Assembly: GCA_039545355.1 (NCBI GenBank)
Contig: BCJJ01000053.1
Coordinates: forward strand, 1-64,000
Direction: 5' to 3'
Length of the DNA: 64,000 nucleotides
Origin: Trichosporon coremiiforme
Taxonomy: Eukaryota > Basidiomycota > Tremellomycetes > Trichosporonales > Trichosporonaceae
Each line of letters begins with the position of its first letter. Positions within the stretch are counted from its first letter, which is position 1. The notes beneath the pieces are model-generated. The model saw only the letters and a program-made list of their open reading frames with translations, did no database searches and had not been told where the DNA came from. A program made the translations under genes and the position numbers. This document shows, in pieces, positions 22,245 through 35,491 of this stretch.

Positions 22245-24537
22245 CTACTCGACCATGCTCCTCCACCACCTGCGTCCTCTCCTGCTAAACGTTCTCAGGA
22301 GTGCCGCGCCTTCGGCCGGGGGGCTGCGCGCTCGTGCGGGGATGGTGGGGTTCTCGGACTTGGTGCCAATGACGAGGCTACGGCGGTGCTCGGGATGGTG
22401 GTCGGAATGGCGCTCCGGCTGCTGCCATACAACCGTGCGATCTGATTCATGGTCGCGAGGCATGGACTGGAACGGCTGGACGGAGGGCATGGACCGGTGC
22501 ACGCTTGAATGCCGATGTGGGCGGGCCGAGCCGTTTCCCGACCCGCCATGCGATAGTGAAGTGAGGGCGGGTTGGGAGGGAGACTGGAGCTCGAGGGCGC
22601 CACGCATCGAGCTGCAGCTGACAGTGAAGCGCAAAGAGTCAACTTCGAGGACGGGGGTCAAACTGGTCTTGTGGATATGATTGTCCTCTGAAGGTGCGGC
22701 AGAGGTGATGCGTCGCCGGAACTCGGCGCGGCAGGGGTCGGTAGCAACTTGGCCGAGATTTGGGTTCGGGTGAGGCTCCATCTGCATGGAAGCCGAGACA
22801 TCGGCACAGACCCAGTCACTCGAGGCGGACTCCTGGCTGCTCTTGATGTCCGTGTATTCAGTCGATTCAGCGGGATGGTAAAGGAGCGGTGTGAGATGTT
22901 GTTCCGGACTGGTCGTCAGGCGGGACTTCGACGGCCGGAACGTGTGTTGCGACTCGGGACGATAGAAGGCGTGTGGTTCGGACTGAGGCACGCTGAGATG
23001 GGAGTGCTGGGAATGGCAAGTCGATTGCTGACGGGTGAGACATGAGCCCTGCGAGCAGCTTCCGCAGCTCGCTTCGTCGCTGAGGACCTGGGAGGGGCGC
23101 CGCAGCTCGCCAAGGAGGCTGCGGACGTCGTTGAGTTCCTTCATGGCCCTGTCCCACGCTTGCTCAGCCCTGTAGAGGTTGTCCCAGCTGGTAGCACTGT
23201 GGAGCGTATCGCGGTTGGAGTCTTGTTTTCGATCACTGTGGAAGCTGACGCTTCTCGTTCTTCCTGGGCTGGCTTGGACCCCCTTGTCCTCCGTATTGGG
23301 CTTCGGAAGGTTGTGCCTCAGCCATCCCTCCCACTGCAGTGCCTCCCTGGCGAGTTGTCCAAAGCGCTGGGAGACCTCAGCCAGGAGCGTTGACTGCTGA
23401 ATGAGCATGTCCGAGTGGGTGCTGAGGGCTTGTGCGACTAATTCAGGCGGAGGCGTATGCAGCTGAGACTCGGAGCTCGAGGCTGAACCTGACAGGTTGC
23501 CAGGTGTGGACGGCATGGGCTGTCTGCTCAGCTTCTGGTACGTGGGATGGTGAAGTACTCTGGTGCTGGCGACACCCGCAGTGGAAGCGTCGGTCTCAGT
23601 ATGCGACGACATTGGCGTCCCCTCGTAAGATCCCGTATGATCATAAATCAGGACCTTCGGCGAATCCTCGTCGTCAGGGATGCCGAAGGTCTTGGTCCGC
23701 ACGACCTTCGGAATGGGTTGGTCGAGTTCGATGGACAGTCGCACGGGAGATGGAGAACGTGTTGCTCGCCTGCGGATGAGGATTGACGGGAGACGGGAAG
23801 GAGTACGAGTCGGGGGCGTGTCCCTCATACCAAGGCCGGCACTGTCGCAGACGCTTGTGTCAGTGGGGGGAGCACCAAGTATCGCATCGGATGCCTGATC
23901 TATCTCACCTGTCCCTGTCCTTAGGCGAACTCAGTGCCTGCACCTGCGCCTTGAAGACGTCGCTCAACTGCCAGTCCTTGAAACTGTCCAGTCGTGAGTT
24001 GATACCAAGGAGTGGCAAAGGAGAAGCACGTCCTATCATCGAGGCATGACCCAGTTCCGATGCTGGACGCGGTAACTCTTTCCGAAGCTGGGGATAAGCC
24101 AGGGCTCACCGCGACTCACGTACCTTCCCGTCCGCTTTCACTCGTACCCGCACGGACCTGGAGCGCGTGGGAACTCCACTCTTCAGCCTGGGCAGTCGGC
24201 TGTCCGCACTCATCGCAGGCATGGCGGAGGTTGTACTGAACTGCTTGGTGGGAGAGTCCCGGAATGAGCTAGGTGGAGCTTGAAGTGGTGATCGATGTTG
24301 TTGTTGAGATCTCAAACTCGGGCGCGGGTTGACAATCATCTTCAAGGGCACGTCAGAGGTTCGGGTTGAGCGGGGCGAACGGGTCGGTGCAGGATCAGGG
24401 CCATCGTCACTTTCGGGTCGAGTACAGGAACGTGCAACATGTTGAGTGCGGCTGGTGCGTGTCGTGCGATAGACGGAGGGCAAAAGAGGAAGAGGAGGCG
24501 CAGATGGGGAAGCACCAGGAGCAGCCGTAGTACCCAT
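22245..24537 (-). CDS. Hypothetical, mostly disordered protein with a short conserved-looking core
   Basis: Three exons, 24537-24120, 24032-23909 and 23841-22245, give about 712 residues. The introns are 87 and 67 nt, longer than usual here, with donors GTGAGT and GTGAGA and acceptors GATAG and GACAG; all phases agree. Exon 1 is Pro/Ser-rich. Exon 2 contains PLLGINSRLDSFKDWQLSDV followed by FKAQVQALSSP, an amphipathic helical stretch that looks like a binding motif. Exon 3 is Ser/Thr/Pro/His-rich, with a helical segment at about residues 340-430 (ALSTHSDMLIQQSTLLAEVS and AWDRAMKELNDVRSLLGEL) likely to form a coiled coil. I do not recognise the family. A scaffold or cytoskeletal-adaptor role would fit but is guesswork. 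Confidence 0.62.
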
Positions 24538-25855
24538 GATGCTGTGGTGCGGTGACCTCGGGGCGAATGCAGGTGATAGGGTGCGCTATACGTGACCCTT
24601 TATGGGTTTTGAGCTGTGAACTGGCCCCTCACCTCGAAGCACTTTGACATAGTAGTGCACGGCCTGCGCAGGCGGTGACGCTGAGGGACTCGAGGATGAG
24701 TGCCATGATGCGTGCGAGAGTTGCGTATGGCTTGGCGACGAAGTTGCGTACCGAGCGAGATGCTGGCCGGGGGGAAGAGCAACGAGAAGAGAAGTGCGAA
24801 ACCTAGTACGAACGCAAGTGCTGGAGTGTGTGCCGTGTTGTGTGTCGTACAGCTTGCTCGTTGCACGGGGGTTGAGCGGCAACCCGGCGCACCAATGTGC
24901 CGAATCGGTGCAGTGTGCGTCGAGCACCGTGCATCGAACGCTCCGGACCTCTATCAGTGCATCGGCGTCTTGAAGCAGCAGCTCACCTGTTGGTTCTGCA
25001 GCGAACAGTCAGCTTCGATCAGCATGGTGTCGTGCTCTCCAAGAGGCCGGGGCCGCAGATAGTTGCAGCATCCTCCCCCTAACTGTGCCTTCTCACAGAT
25101 CTGTTGTTCGCTCCCTTTCCGAGGAGCCTTGGGCACTGACTTCACCTGGACGTGCCCCGGCAACATCCCACAAGGGCCCCTCGTTTCACTATTCGCGCGT
25201 GTCAGTAAGGTAGAGTGAGTGTTGCACGACGCCCAGGTCGTGGTCAGCGAGGCGGAGGCCCTTGAGAGGAGACTGGCGTCGCAATTCACACTTGTGAGCG
25301 CCGCACAGAGATCGCGCTCAGTAAATCAAGTCCTGTAGATGCAGACTTACTAAAGCTCTTGGATGTTTCTGAGGCTGAGTACACAACCAACTAAACCCGA
25401 TACTTAACAGAACGAAGTACGAGTTCGAGAAATGGAGGAAACGTTCATGGTGAGGGTAGAAGTGGAGGTGGTGACGTCAGTAGGCATGAACCAGACAGCC
25501 CTCCCCCGACACTACACACTCTGCGTTTTACGAGTCGCAGCACACTACTGCAACTCGCGACCGTCGGGCACGGCTCTCCCCGCAGGGCCGTTAGCTTGTA
25601 TGTCAGTCGGGGAAGCTTGAGCTGACCGAAGTGTTTGGCTGCGGAAACAAACGAGTGCTCATCATCGACGCTGAGAATGATCCGAAATGACGTCGTTCTA
25701 TACCCGCAAGAGCTCCACCACACCAAGGAAACCAAGCTACCCACGCTCACCACGCGCGACGCTTTCGTAACCTCTGCCGGTCGGTGTCCCGTTATAACCC
25801 AGACGCGTTCCCATCGTCGAACGCTTCTCTCACACACGCACTTGTTGATCCAAAC
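24538..25855. other. Intergenic, no gene recognised
   Basis: No supported gene. It contains the divergent promoters of the disordered protein and the fasciclin gene; GTTATAACCC at 25792-25801 is about 55 nt upstream of the latter's ATG and could be a TATA-like element. Confidence 0.4.
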
Positions 25856-27318
25856 ATGAGGTTGACAGCTCTCGCTACCTTGGCCACCGTGGCCAGCGCC
25901 CGCCCCTTCCTTCCCGATCTCACGTCGGCTGACTGGGCACAGATCCAGTCGGGCTTCAGCGTTGAGAACCTGGGAAGCATTGCCAGTGGCATTGCTTCCG
26001 GCATCGTGGACAAGATCAACGGGGCCCAGAAGGCTGTTGAGGAGTACGGCGACGACACTCAGAAGACGATCTGGCAGCAGATCAATGACGACTCCGACAA
26101 CTACTCGAAGCTCATCAAGGTTCTGAACGTGAGTGTCTGCCTTCCCTCCGTGTTCCACCAGCCCTCGGGCCCAAGCTGACGTGTGCGCAGTTCGAGGAAG
26201 ACCACAAGAAGGTCATTGACAAGCGACAGGACGGCTACCGCATCACTTTCTTCGCGCCCAACAATGACGCACTCAAGTGCCCCCACCACAAGGATGACCT
26301 CGACCTCGAGGCTGCTTACATCAACCAGGAAGACATTGGTCTCGCTCAGGTCTCTGCCGCCATCGAGTCGCTTGAGACCATGGGTGGCGACGACAAGGAC
26401 AAGAAGCGTAGGAAGGAGATCTTCAAGAAGATCGCCCACTACGTTCTCCAGTACCACGTCCTTGCGCAGGACTTCGACGAGCAGGCCCTCGCGCAGAACT
26501 CAACCATTGCAACGACGCTCAGGGGCCCTGCCGGTGGTTCGGCCGGACACAAGCTGCGCGTGCACATCGAGAAGCACCTGGTACCTCCCTCGCTCAAGCT
26601 CAACTTCCACTCGACGATCAAGTCCACGCACAACGCCCAGAACGGTGTCTGGCATGAGATCGACCACCCGCTGTACCCTCCCGTCTCCATCTTCGCTGAG
26701 GCCCTCATGATCACTGAGTACCTGTCCACCACTGCTGCTGGAATCCAGGCCGCGCACGGCCGCCACTTCATTGACTGGGAGTACGACCACGAGAAGTCGC
26801 GCAAGAACCGCCCCGTGTTCGCTGGCACTCCCGCCGCGACCTTTGTCGCCCCCAGCAACAAGGCCTGGGACGCGGTCCCCGAGGGTCTCCGTCGCTTCCT
26901 CTTCTCGCCCATGGGCCGCCGCGCGCTCGCCAAGACGTTCGCGTACCACTACCTTCCCCGCCAGATCCTCTTCTCCGAGACGTACCACAAGGCGAAGGAC
27001 ATCTGGTCCGACGATGACGAGGACGAGGGTGTCTGGGAGGTCGACAGCTTCGGCGACGACCCCTCATTCAAGCGCACGATCGACGCGCCGACCGGACTGA
27101 AGGGCCACAAGATCAAGTTCGAGATCGAGAAGAAGAAGCTGCTCCCCGTCGAGGGCGCCGTCAAGATCTCGATCAAGGTCGAGGGCAAGGACGTACAGGT
27201 TATCGACGTCCCCGCCTCGAACGGCGCCTGGCACATCATCGACGAGGTGCTCTGCCCGCCCCACGATGACAAGCACAAGCACCTCGCCCCCCGCACCTGG
27301 GACAACTGGGAGGAGTGA
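25856..27318 (+). CDS. Secreted fasciclin (FAS1) domain protein
   Basis: Extracellular or cell-wall adhesion-type protein. Exons 25856-26128 and 26191-27318 give 466 residues; the 62-nt intron has donor GTGAGT and acceptor GCGCAG, phase 0. Residues 1-16 (MRLTALATLATVASAR) form a signal peptide. Two FAS1 repeats follow. The first has YRITFFAPNNDALKC, then IAHYVLQYHVL and a strand ending STIATTLRG. The second has PVFAGTPAATFVAPSNKAWD, then FAYHYLPRQILFSETY and a closing segment with KIKFEIEKKKL and VQVIDVPASNGAWHIIDEVL. These are the family's 'TxFAPxNxAW' and 'YH.L' landmarks. There is no C-terminal hydrophobic GPI signal, so it is probably secreted or retained non-covalently. Family roles in fungi include adhesion and wall organisation. 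Confidence 0.9.
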
Positions 27319-30300
27319 GTATTGACTTACGTGTCATCCAGTCAGAGATCGAATTACCCCCGCTGCACCCGAATGTCGGCCCCGCAACACGGCTCGATGC
27401 CGGATCCCGGGGCCCTAGATCGCGCGGCGGGGTAAGATCTTGGCACGCAGCACCAGCGGCCATCTGCCCTCCTGCTCGTCAGTTGCTGGTGGGCAGAGCC
27501 ATGCCTGCTGCTGTTTCGGACGAAGTGAACCCCCTTGACGTAGTGATGAGTATGTGGCGTGCTGACTGTTCACAGGTGGGTCCCCGAGTGGGCAAACGAG
27601 TAAGCCAAGCAAAGATCCTCGCTAGGCCGAAACGAAATGATTGCATCACATCCGCCAGTCCAATTCCGACCGGACTGCGCTCGATCGCAATCGCTGCGAA
27701 AAGCACACCAGGAGAAGTCAAGTAATCAAGTCGAATGCAAGAAGAAATTACTTTGCAGTTTACCAGAGAGCCTGCTGCACGTTTGCGTCTCGCATGTCCG
27801 TGCTCGATCACTCGGCCGTTCCAGTCACTATCCACTGATCCCGAAGGGCAGGATGCTGTAACCAGAACGTTGCCCAGTGCACGTTGTCCAGAGGCTGACG
27901 CCGGCGAGGCTGGCATTGGCATTGGGATTCGGCGGCTGGCTGACGTTGTCTCGCAATGTCTTCAATGGACTTTGGGCTGCGCCTAATGCGCTTGCCATTC
28001 TGGATCCGTGGAATGTCAAAGCCATGCGACTGCGTTCTGGGGTTGCAGGGCCGTGCGGCTCGTACGGTGACTTTGCGGCGTGCGGCTGTGCAAGCACGCT
28101 AAGCAGGTCACGTTTCTCACGCCCTCCTCGCGCTAAAACGCGGGGACGTGGGGTCGTCCGATGTCCTGGCGGGTCGGTGTGATCACGGGATCATGCTGGT
28201 GCGCTGAAGCTGGCGTTGAGGAACTCAGGCTCAGGGCGCGCAGGGCGGCGGCTGGCTTGGGGGAGATCTGGGCTCTAGGGCTGTCTGGTGGACTGACGGA
28301 TGGATGCATGCCCGCTGTCGCAAGGAGCAGATGCGCTGCGCGATGCGTGAAGGGCTGTGTGGCCATGGCCATGGGTGGAGTCACAGACCCATGGAATCAT
28401 GACGTTCAGGTCTGAGGTCAAATCAGGCATTAGCGATGCCATACCGACCCAGGGGTAATGACGTCCTAATCGCCCTTTGAATGACGTCGTGGGAGACTGC
28501 AGTCCGAATGGCTCACTGTGGAGCGCGATGGTGTGATCGCGACCTGCTCCTGGTGGTCCTGCACCGATCGGATCGCACTGGACAGATGCAATGAGTAACA
28601 TTCCGTGCACGCATGCGTTGCAGCGGGACACCCACCGCCGAGGTACAGGTACGCGGCACGGACGCGGTGCATTGCGCTGAGCGAACGTGCTGCAGAGGTG
28701 TATCGGACTTGCGCGCGGCCATAAGCTCGACATACCTCTGACCATTTGGCCAGTCTCACCATGCTCATCTGGTGCGTGCTCACCACCGTCATGCAGCTCC
28801 AGAAGTTCGAATGCGCGTATCGTGCGCCGGGTCCCCACGCACCCCCATGAACAGAGCGTCAGCGGCACAAGCAGCTCACTAGGTCACAGGGATAGCGAGA
28901 TCGGAAGCTAGGGGAGCCGGAGGAACGGTTCAGCTGTCGCAGCTGGGCAGTGTCTGTGCTGAAATGCCCGTAGTTCACGGACCAGGGCTATCCGAGCACT
29001 CTCGGGCCCTGTCGATCCAACCTCCATTCAACGGCCATTTGGCCTATTTGCGAGTGGTGCATTTGGTTTCCCGCTGACCCGGTCGACCCGTTGGCTCGCT
29101 TCTGCGTCCCCCCAACCTCTTTGACCACTCAGCTCAGAGCATTGTTTCGGCTATGATGGAGCCAAACCATGCAACCCTCGTTGCGAGAGGGCATTCACCG
29201 ACATTACAGATTGAGGCGATCATGTCGCTCCGAACATTGTCGAAATGTGCGCGCACGGACTTCGCTGCTCAGTTCAGCTCTGCGCGTAATCTCGATCACA
29301 ACCACACGCAGTCGTTCCCGCGTCTTATTCACCAGATTAACGCAGGTCTAGGCAGGGTTGGCCCACCGTGAAACACCTCCCAGACGCAAATAGCTCGATT
29401 AGCTCAACGTGCACTCTGGCGCAGGAAGCTCGCCGGGTTCGCATTCTGGTCCGCTATTAGGCTCAAGGCAAAAGCTGACGTTAGCTTGACGTATGCTCCC
29501 ACGTGAAATTCGAAATTGTCCAAAGAGTCGTTCGGGGATGGTCACTCTAACGTCTAAACCAAATGGCAAATCGAAATACACACGGAGCGGGCATCGCGGG
29601 CAACGGGCACCACCATCACGGCGTACACGGCGCGGCGATAGAGAGAAGGAACCGGAACCAGCCACGCCCCTCTGCCCGCTGGCGGCCCGGTGCCCGTTGG
29701 ATTCGTTGGCACATAGCAGCTTTCACAGCCCTCGGCCCTCAGCCCTCTACTCTCTCAGGCTGACGACCCCACGCCGTCAGCGCGCCAGCCGCCAAACGCG
29801 CGATTCCGTGTATTCCGAGTGTCAGCCAGCTCCACCGCCCGGCGCAGCCGAATACGCCATACGCAGCGCGTCAGTATCACTGCCGAGGTCCGAGTATCCC
29901 TGCCACTTGCAGTGCCGACGGAGTTGGGCGAGGGGCGTCGAGACGCCAAGGTGTCGAGGGCCGGTTGCCCACCGCCGGAACCCGGAAAAGCTGGCTGGCA
30001 GGCTTCACACTTCGCGTATCGGTCGTGCCCGACCCAGCCCCCCTGTCTTCTTCACAAAGTCCCGTAGACCACGCGTCCGTCGTCCCGGCGTCAGGTCTGG
30101 CCATCAGGACTTCGGCGGAAGACGACCGAGCCCGAAACACCTTGCCCATGGGTCGGTGCAGTCTGCGTAGCTGCGTAGAGGTAGCGTGGCAGTTCGCACA
30201 CCGCTGCCGAGAAGCGTACGAACCATTGTTTCCCTCTCTCACGGTGGAGATGCATGCAGCAAGGCAACGGCGGCTGCGGATGAACCAAGTATTTCCAGCG

Positions 30301-33300
30301 CCCGTGTGCCTCCTCTTCTGCCTGACACCTGAGCCTCATCTGTGCTCCTCCAGCTGTTCGCGTGCCGTGTCATGCATCATGATTCCAACTACTTCGCTGC
30401 CCATGCCCATCTGCTCAGCTGCTCCAGAACGCCGCATGGGTTGCCCCAAAGCTTTCCCCACTGCGATTCTCTTCCGGCTCGCTGCTGCCCGAAACTTGCA
30501 GAGCAGACGATCATGTGCTCCCGACTTTCAGCATGTCGAGTGGGCGGTACCGGCTTCTTTCGTACCAGGTACCCTCTTTGCGCAATGTACGCCGTGCTTG
30601 CAGTCGGGTGTTGATCAGGCCCCGCCGACCCACTGCACCAAGACGCTCAGAGCTGGGTGGGGCATACTGAGCCAACGTGTGCGGAAGCAGAAAGTGTGAC
30701 ATCAGCTTTGGGCGTGCCTTGTTCCTCGACCCGCTGTGTCAGTCTCCACTTTGCTCGGCTGCCTCGCCTGCGCGATTTAAACTGTTACAGCATCGTCAAT
30801 GTGCCTCGGGCCGTGTGCCCTGTGGGTGGGAGTTCTGGCCACGGCCAGAGCCAGTAGCGCTTTGCTCGCCCTGTACACCCTGCGGTTGTGTTGAGTTTGA
30901 TTCTCATCATTCCCAGCGCCGAGCACATCAGCTCATCCATCATCCACCCGCCCAGCCTGCCCAGCCAACTCAGCGAGGCGAGGCGCACAGAGTTTGACCG
31001 AATTGGATTGCACGAAGACCGTGTCACTCTTCGCGTCAGATCGTGCTTGCTCTCCCCATAACTCTCCCTCTCGCCCTTAATGGAGCCCACTCAGTGCCGG
31101 CAACTCGCCAGGCCGTACAAACTACTGCATACGATCACCCAATATGGGCGATCGCAATGAGCGCATCCACGTTCGATGCACGGATGCAGATATGTACATA
31201 AACGACTGTACACTGGCCTGAGAGGAGAATGACGGTGGAAGTCTCACAACCAGATGCATGCATGCCGCGTACCGATCTTGCTCGTCGTGATGGGCGTTGT
31301 CAGCCTGGCAAAACAGCTCGCGTCCAGGGACCGGTGTCGGTGTGTCGGGTGAGACTCACGACGTCAGAAAAGTTAGTCACCTCAAGCATCCACTGCTGCC
31401 TGCTGCGTCGCCCAGCTCCCACCGCCGCCACCGCCCGTTCCACCCCGTTCCACCCCGGGCACCTCGATGACCCCTGCCCGACCCCGCCCCCCACCCAGCT
31501 CCCAGCCCGGCCTCGTGCCCCCGTTGTCGGCCCAGTATCGTTGACGCGCATTTCGCTGACGCCGACATAGCTACGACATTTCTCATGCCTCACGGCCGAA
31601 CGCCTTGACCTCACCCACCCGAGCTTTGCATTCACTCAGGCCCGTCGACCGTTGTCAATCGCGACTGAATCGTCAGACCCGGATCTGGAGCCTGCTTGGC
31701 TTTCTTGACCCCTTAGCCTCGCTCTGTGCTTATCTACTCGGACGAGTGCTTCTTGGACGAAGCTCCTCCCCGACTCCTTGTCACTCCATTGCGTACGCAC
31801 AAGCTGTCTCGCTGAATCACCGATCGGATCATACGCAAGCCACCATCCCTACCAGCACTGTCACCGTCCAACTACCACCAAACACCTCTACGATGTCTTC
31901 ATAGCCCCGGCGCATCGCACACCCTCCCCAACGCCCTCTCTGCCCTCTCCGCCGTACTCTCGTCGCCCGTCGTGATCACTCCATCGATAAGCAGTGAATA
32001 CGCTCCCAAATCGTCTTAACTCCATCCCATTCCTTGTACCGCCCCAATCACCTCGCTCGTTACGGCCAAGAACGCCGTAGTACCCAGCACCCAGCGCCTC
32101 CACTCACCCAAATTCGGTTTCCGCCTCCCTGTCTCGGCCCCAACACCCGGTAGCCTCAGCCTCAGCCACCCACGTCGTTCGACTGCAGTGACGCTCCCTC
32201 CGCGGCTCCACTGTCAACAACCAGTCACAGCTTGCCAGTGACGACGGGTGCATGCAAACTTAGCGACGGCTGCTGCTATCGCTGTCGACTACGCCCGAGA
32301 TCCGAAACGGCCCGCTCCACTGTCGGCACCGGCGCTTCTTTGTGCCCTCCGCGTGCATCTGTCTTATCATCTCGTCGCTCGTGTCTGTACCAGGTTTCGA
32401 CCCAAAGTTTCGGTCATTTCCACTAGCGCACCAGCCGCGCCTGCCTCTAGCTCGCCAACCACTGAACACCCCCGCCTCGCACCTCTGTTGTACAGTGTAG
32501 ACGACTTGTTGGACCAGTGTACTGCATTGATTCGCATTGCACCTCGATTCACTAGCCCCGCAATACCGCAATATCCTCGCATCCGCTTCATCGCATTCCG
32601 CCGTATCAACATCAGCATTTGGGGTGCTCGTAGGCCAAGCTAGCGCCCAGCCAGCAACACTAGAGAACACTAGTCAGGCCATCAAAAAGCGGTTCCTACG
32701 TCGCTGTTTCGCGATCTCATTGCTCTCGACATTCCTCTGAGTCGCCGAGAGCCGAGTTTGGGCGTTTAGTGCTCTCTCTGCCGCAACCCGCCTCGAACTG
32801 CCTCACCTCGCGCCGTCTCCCTGGACTATTTAGCGTATCTGACGCGTAACAGTCAGCTAGCCCCGCCTGGCCTGCAACGTGCGAGCAGCTGGGATCCAAT
32901 ACTCTAATTCCCTCAGCCGTACCCACCAAGTGCCGCAAGGACGAGGGTGCATACGCTGAGTTGTTTTTCGTATTCGTCCCAGCACTACTTAGTTTTGTAG
33001 TTCAGCCTGTTCAGCCTGACGAGACACACCCCAATTCCACCTCGCTCCTATCGCCCTATCACGTATCACGCCCTGCTATCTCTCTGGTCCTCGTGGTGCG
33101 TACCGCCTGGCCGATTTCGCGCATCTCGACATTTCGCATAGCACGCACGCAACGGAGACACCATATAGCATCGGCACTCTTGACCTCCTTTCCGCCCCAA
33201 CCCTCCTTCTTTCGACCTTCACCCGGTGTGAGTGCACCTGCGGTGTCTGCATTGCAGGACTTTTCCCGTGCAAGTGTGAGTACTGGCTATCCTATGTCGC

Positions 33301-35491
33301 TGTGTCTGCGTGTGCATTGGCTGTGTGCCGAGGGCGCCCTGTAGCCCTGGGTCGCATGGCTGAGTGCAGCCAGGAGTATTGGTGCACTGGCGGGTGCCAA
33401 AGCATTTGTGTCTTGGTTTAGCCCTGCATTCAAGCTGGGTTTAACTGGGGCAAAGGGGCTTGGGGTGCGGCTGGTTTTTGCGGGCTGGGTGAGGCTGCAG
33501 AGCCCCGCGCCCAGGACATAGGACATGAGCCCATCCCACTCGCCCCCCGCTGGGCTGCCCCCCGCCGTCCCCGCCGTCCCCGGTCGGCACCCCACGGTCC
33601 CCACACACCCAGACACCCCTTGCATGACACTGCCGCACACGTCTATCACGCTCTCGGCCTCCCTTTCCCCAATGAATGCCCAGCTGACGCCGTATCTCTG
33701 ATCATGTATCTCCCCGCCCCTCGTGTTCCTTGCACTCGCCGCCGCACGCATATTCATCGACGCGCACTTTTCGGGAACAACCTGGTTGACCTGGCCCCCC
33801 GCCTCGTGTCGTCCTCCTGTCACTCTGTCCCACATCCCCCAATGCCCACCCTGAACGGCATCCTGAACGCCTACCGCCTGACCACTTTTGCTTTGCTGGC
33901 GCCTCTGATTGTCTGACTGGCACTGGCTACCGGTTGCGATTCAATCACGCTCACGCGTTATCCCTCCCCCATCTCTTCCCCTCATTGACCCTGACGGCAC
34001 TGCCCTGGACACCCCGTACACCCCGCCTGTACATCCACCTCACCTGGCCAACCTCGTCCCCTCCTTGGCCACCTTTTCATCCACACTGGCACTGGCACAC
34101 ATTCCCTTCCCTCCCTCAACACCCACCTCCTCCAACCCCTTCCTTTTTTCTTCTCCTCCCTTCTCACGTCCTCGTACACGCATCGCATTTACCCCCAACG
34201 CGCACAAACGACTCAACGAACAAACGACATTTGTCCGACTCCTTTTTGCGTTCCTCTGCGAACCCCCTCCCCTCCGCCCATCCCCCTTGACCTGACTGGA
34301 CTTCTTTCTCGTTGCAACATGGATAATCAACATCAGTCTCGATAAGACTCGCAGTCACGATCGATCACCCGAAGATCGCCCCCTTCGTTCTTTTCTCTCT
34401 CTTTCCTTTTACCTCGCCCCATCCCCAACGTTCCTCGTGTGCGCCCTCGCCCATCGCCCATCCGTGCCCATCGCTTGAGCGACGCTCTTGGACTCCCACC
34501 TCGTCCCGATCACTCCTCCCTCCTAGCGAATTCGCGTCCTCCCGTCTGGCACGCCGCTGTGTTGTTGAGCATTGTGTAGCGTGTGAGATCGATCGACAGT
34601 GAGTGTCTGCGTCCTCGTCCTTCTTTTCCCTTGTTCTCGCGGTTCTCCGTCCTCGTGGAGTGGTGGATCAGTCGATATCTCGTATGAGCATCTTCGTTCG
34701 AAAAACGAAGCTCGTACTGGTCCCTGCCTGCGGCGTCGTGTAACCGGTCTGCCTGCCCTATCGAGTCACGGGTCGATGCTTCTCGCTCCCGATTGGAAAG
34801 AGGGGCTCCGTGCGCTTCATTTGTGGACAGCATGGTCTGGGGGGCCCGTTCGCAGATGGCGTAGGGCATGTCGACTGTCCATGGCGATATGGCGCGGAGA
34901 TCAGCCAAAACCATCCCTGTCTCTGGCTTGTCTGCGCTGCGGCCTAGTGCATACCCTGCGCTGCGCCTGACGCGGCGGGATTGCCACCCTTTGTCTGCGC
35001 TGCATCCCGGATCCCGGACGCCCTCGCATTTCGCATCTCGCATCGAGAATGTCGAATCTGCAGATTGTCGTGCACGACATCATAGTCCTCGAGCACGGCG
35101 GGCGCTGCTGCTCAAGAACAAGGCCCTTCGCGCCCTCGCCTTGGCCCTCGGGCGACGGAACGGGCTAGACCTTGATGTTCACCGCCCACCCCCATCCACA
35201 CACGCACAATCGTCTTTAATCACCTGCTGACCATCGCCTCCCGGCTTCGTGCACCCCACCGACTCGGCCTGTTACGCTTATCCCGAATCACCCTGTCCTC
35301 TGATCTCCGCTTCCCTCCCCCTTTTCGCTCTTGGTTTCGCACGGCGATCCCTACTGCAGTCGTCCCACCCACAACAAAACAACACAAAACGTTGCTAGCA
35401 CATCATCGTTATCATTCCGCACCATCAAGGTCATATAAGAATCCCACCACTTCAGTCTTCGGACTCTGCCTCCCCCACCTCGCCATCCACC
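27319..35491. other. Gene-poor 8-kb region with pyrimidine-rich plus strand
   Basis: I find no convincing protein gene. Open frames here (for example 29493-30170 plus, 33287-33835 minus) have compositions typical of random GC-rich sequence and no recognisable motif. From about 31.3 kb onward the plus strand becomes increasingly C/T-rich with long CCCC and TCC tracts. This continues to the Ecl1-type gene, so the distal part may be a long promoter and 5' leader for it. A non-coding RNA cannot be excluded. Confidence 0.45.

Noticed and set aside
29493..30170. 225-residue frame in the gene-poor tract
   Set aside because: Random-looking Pro/Arg/Ser composition, no motif and no neighbouring splice structure.
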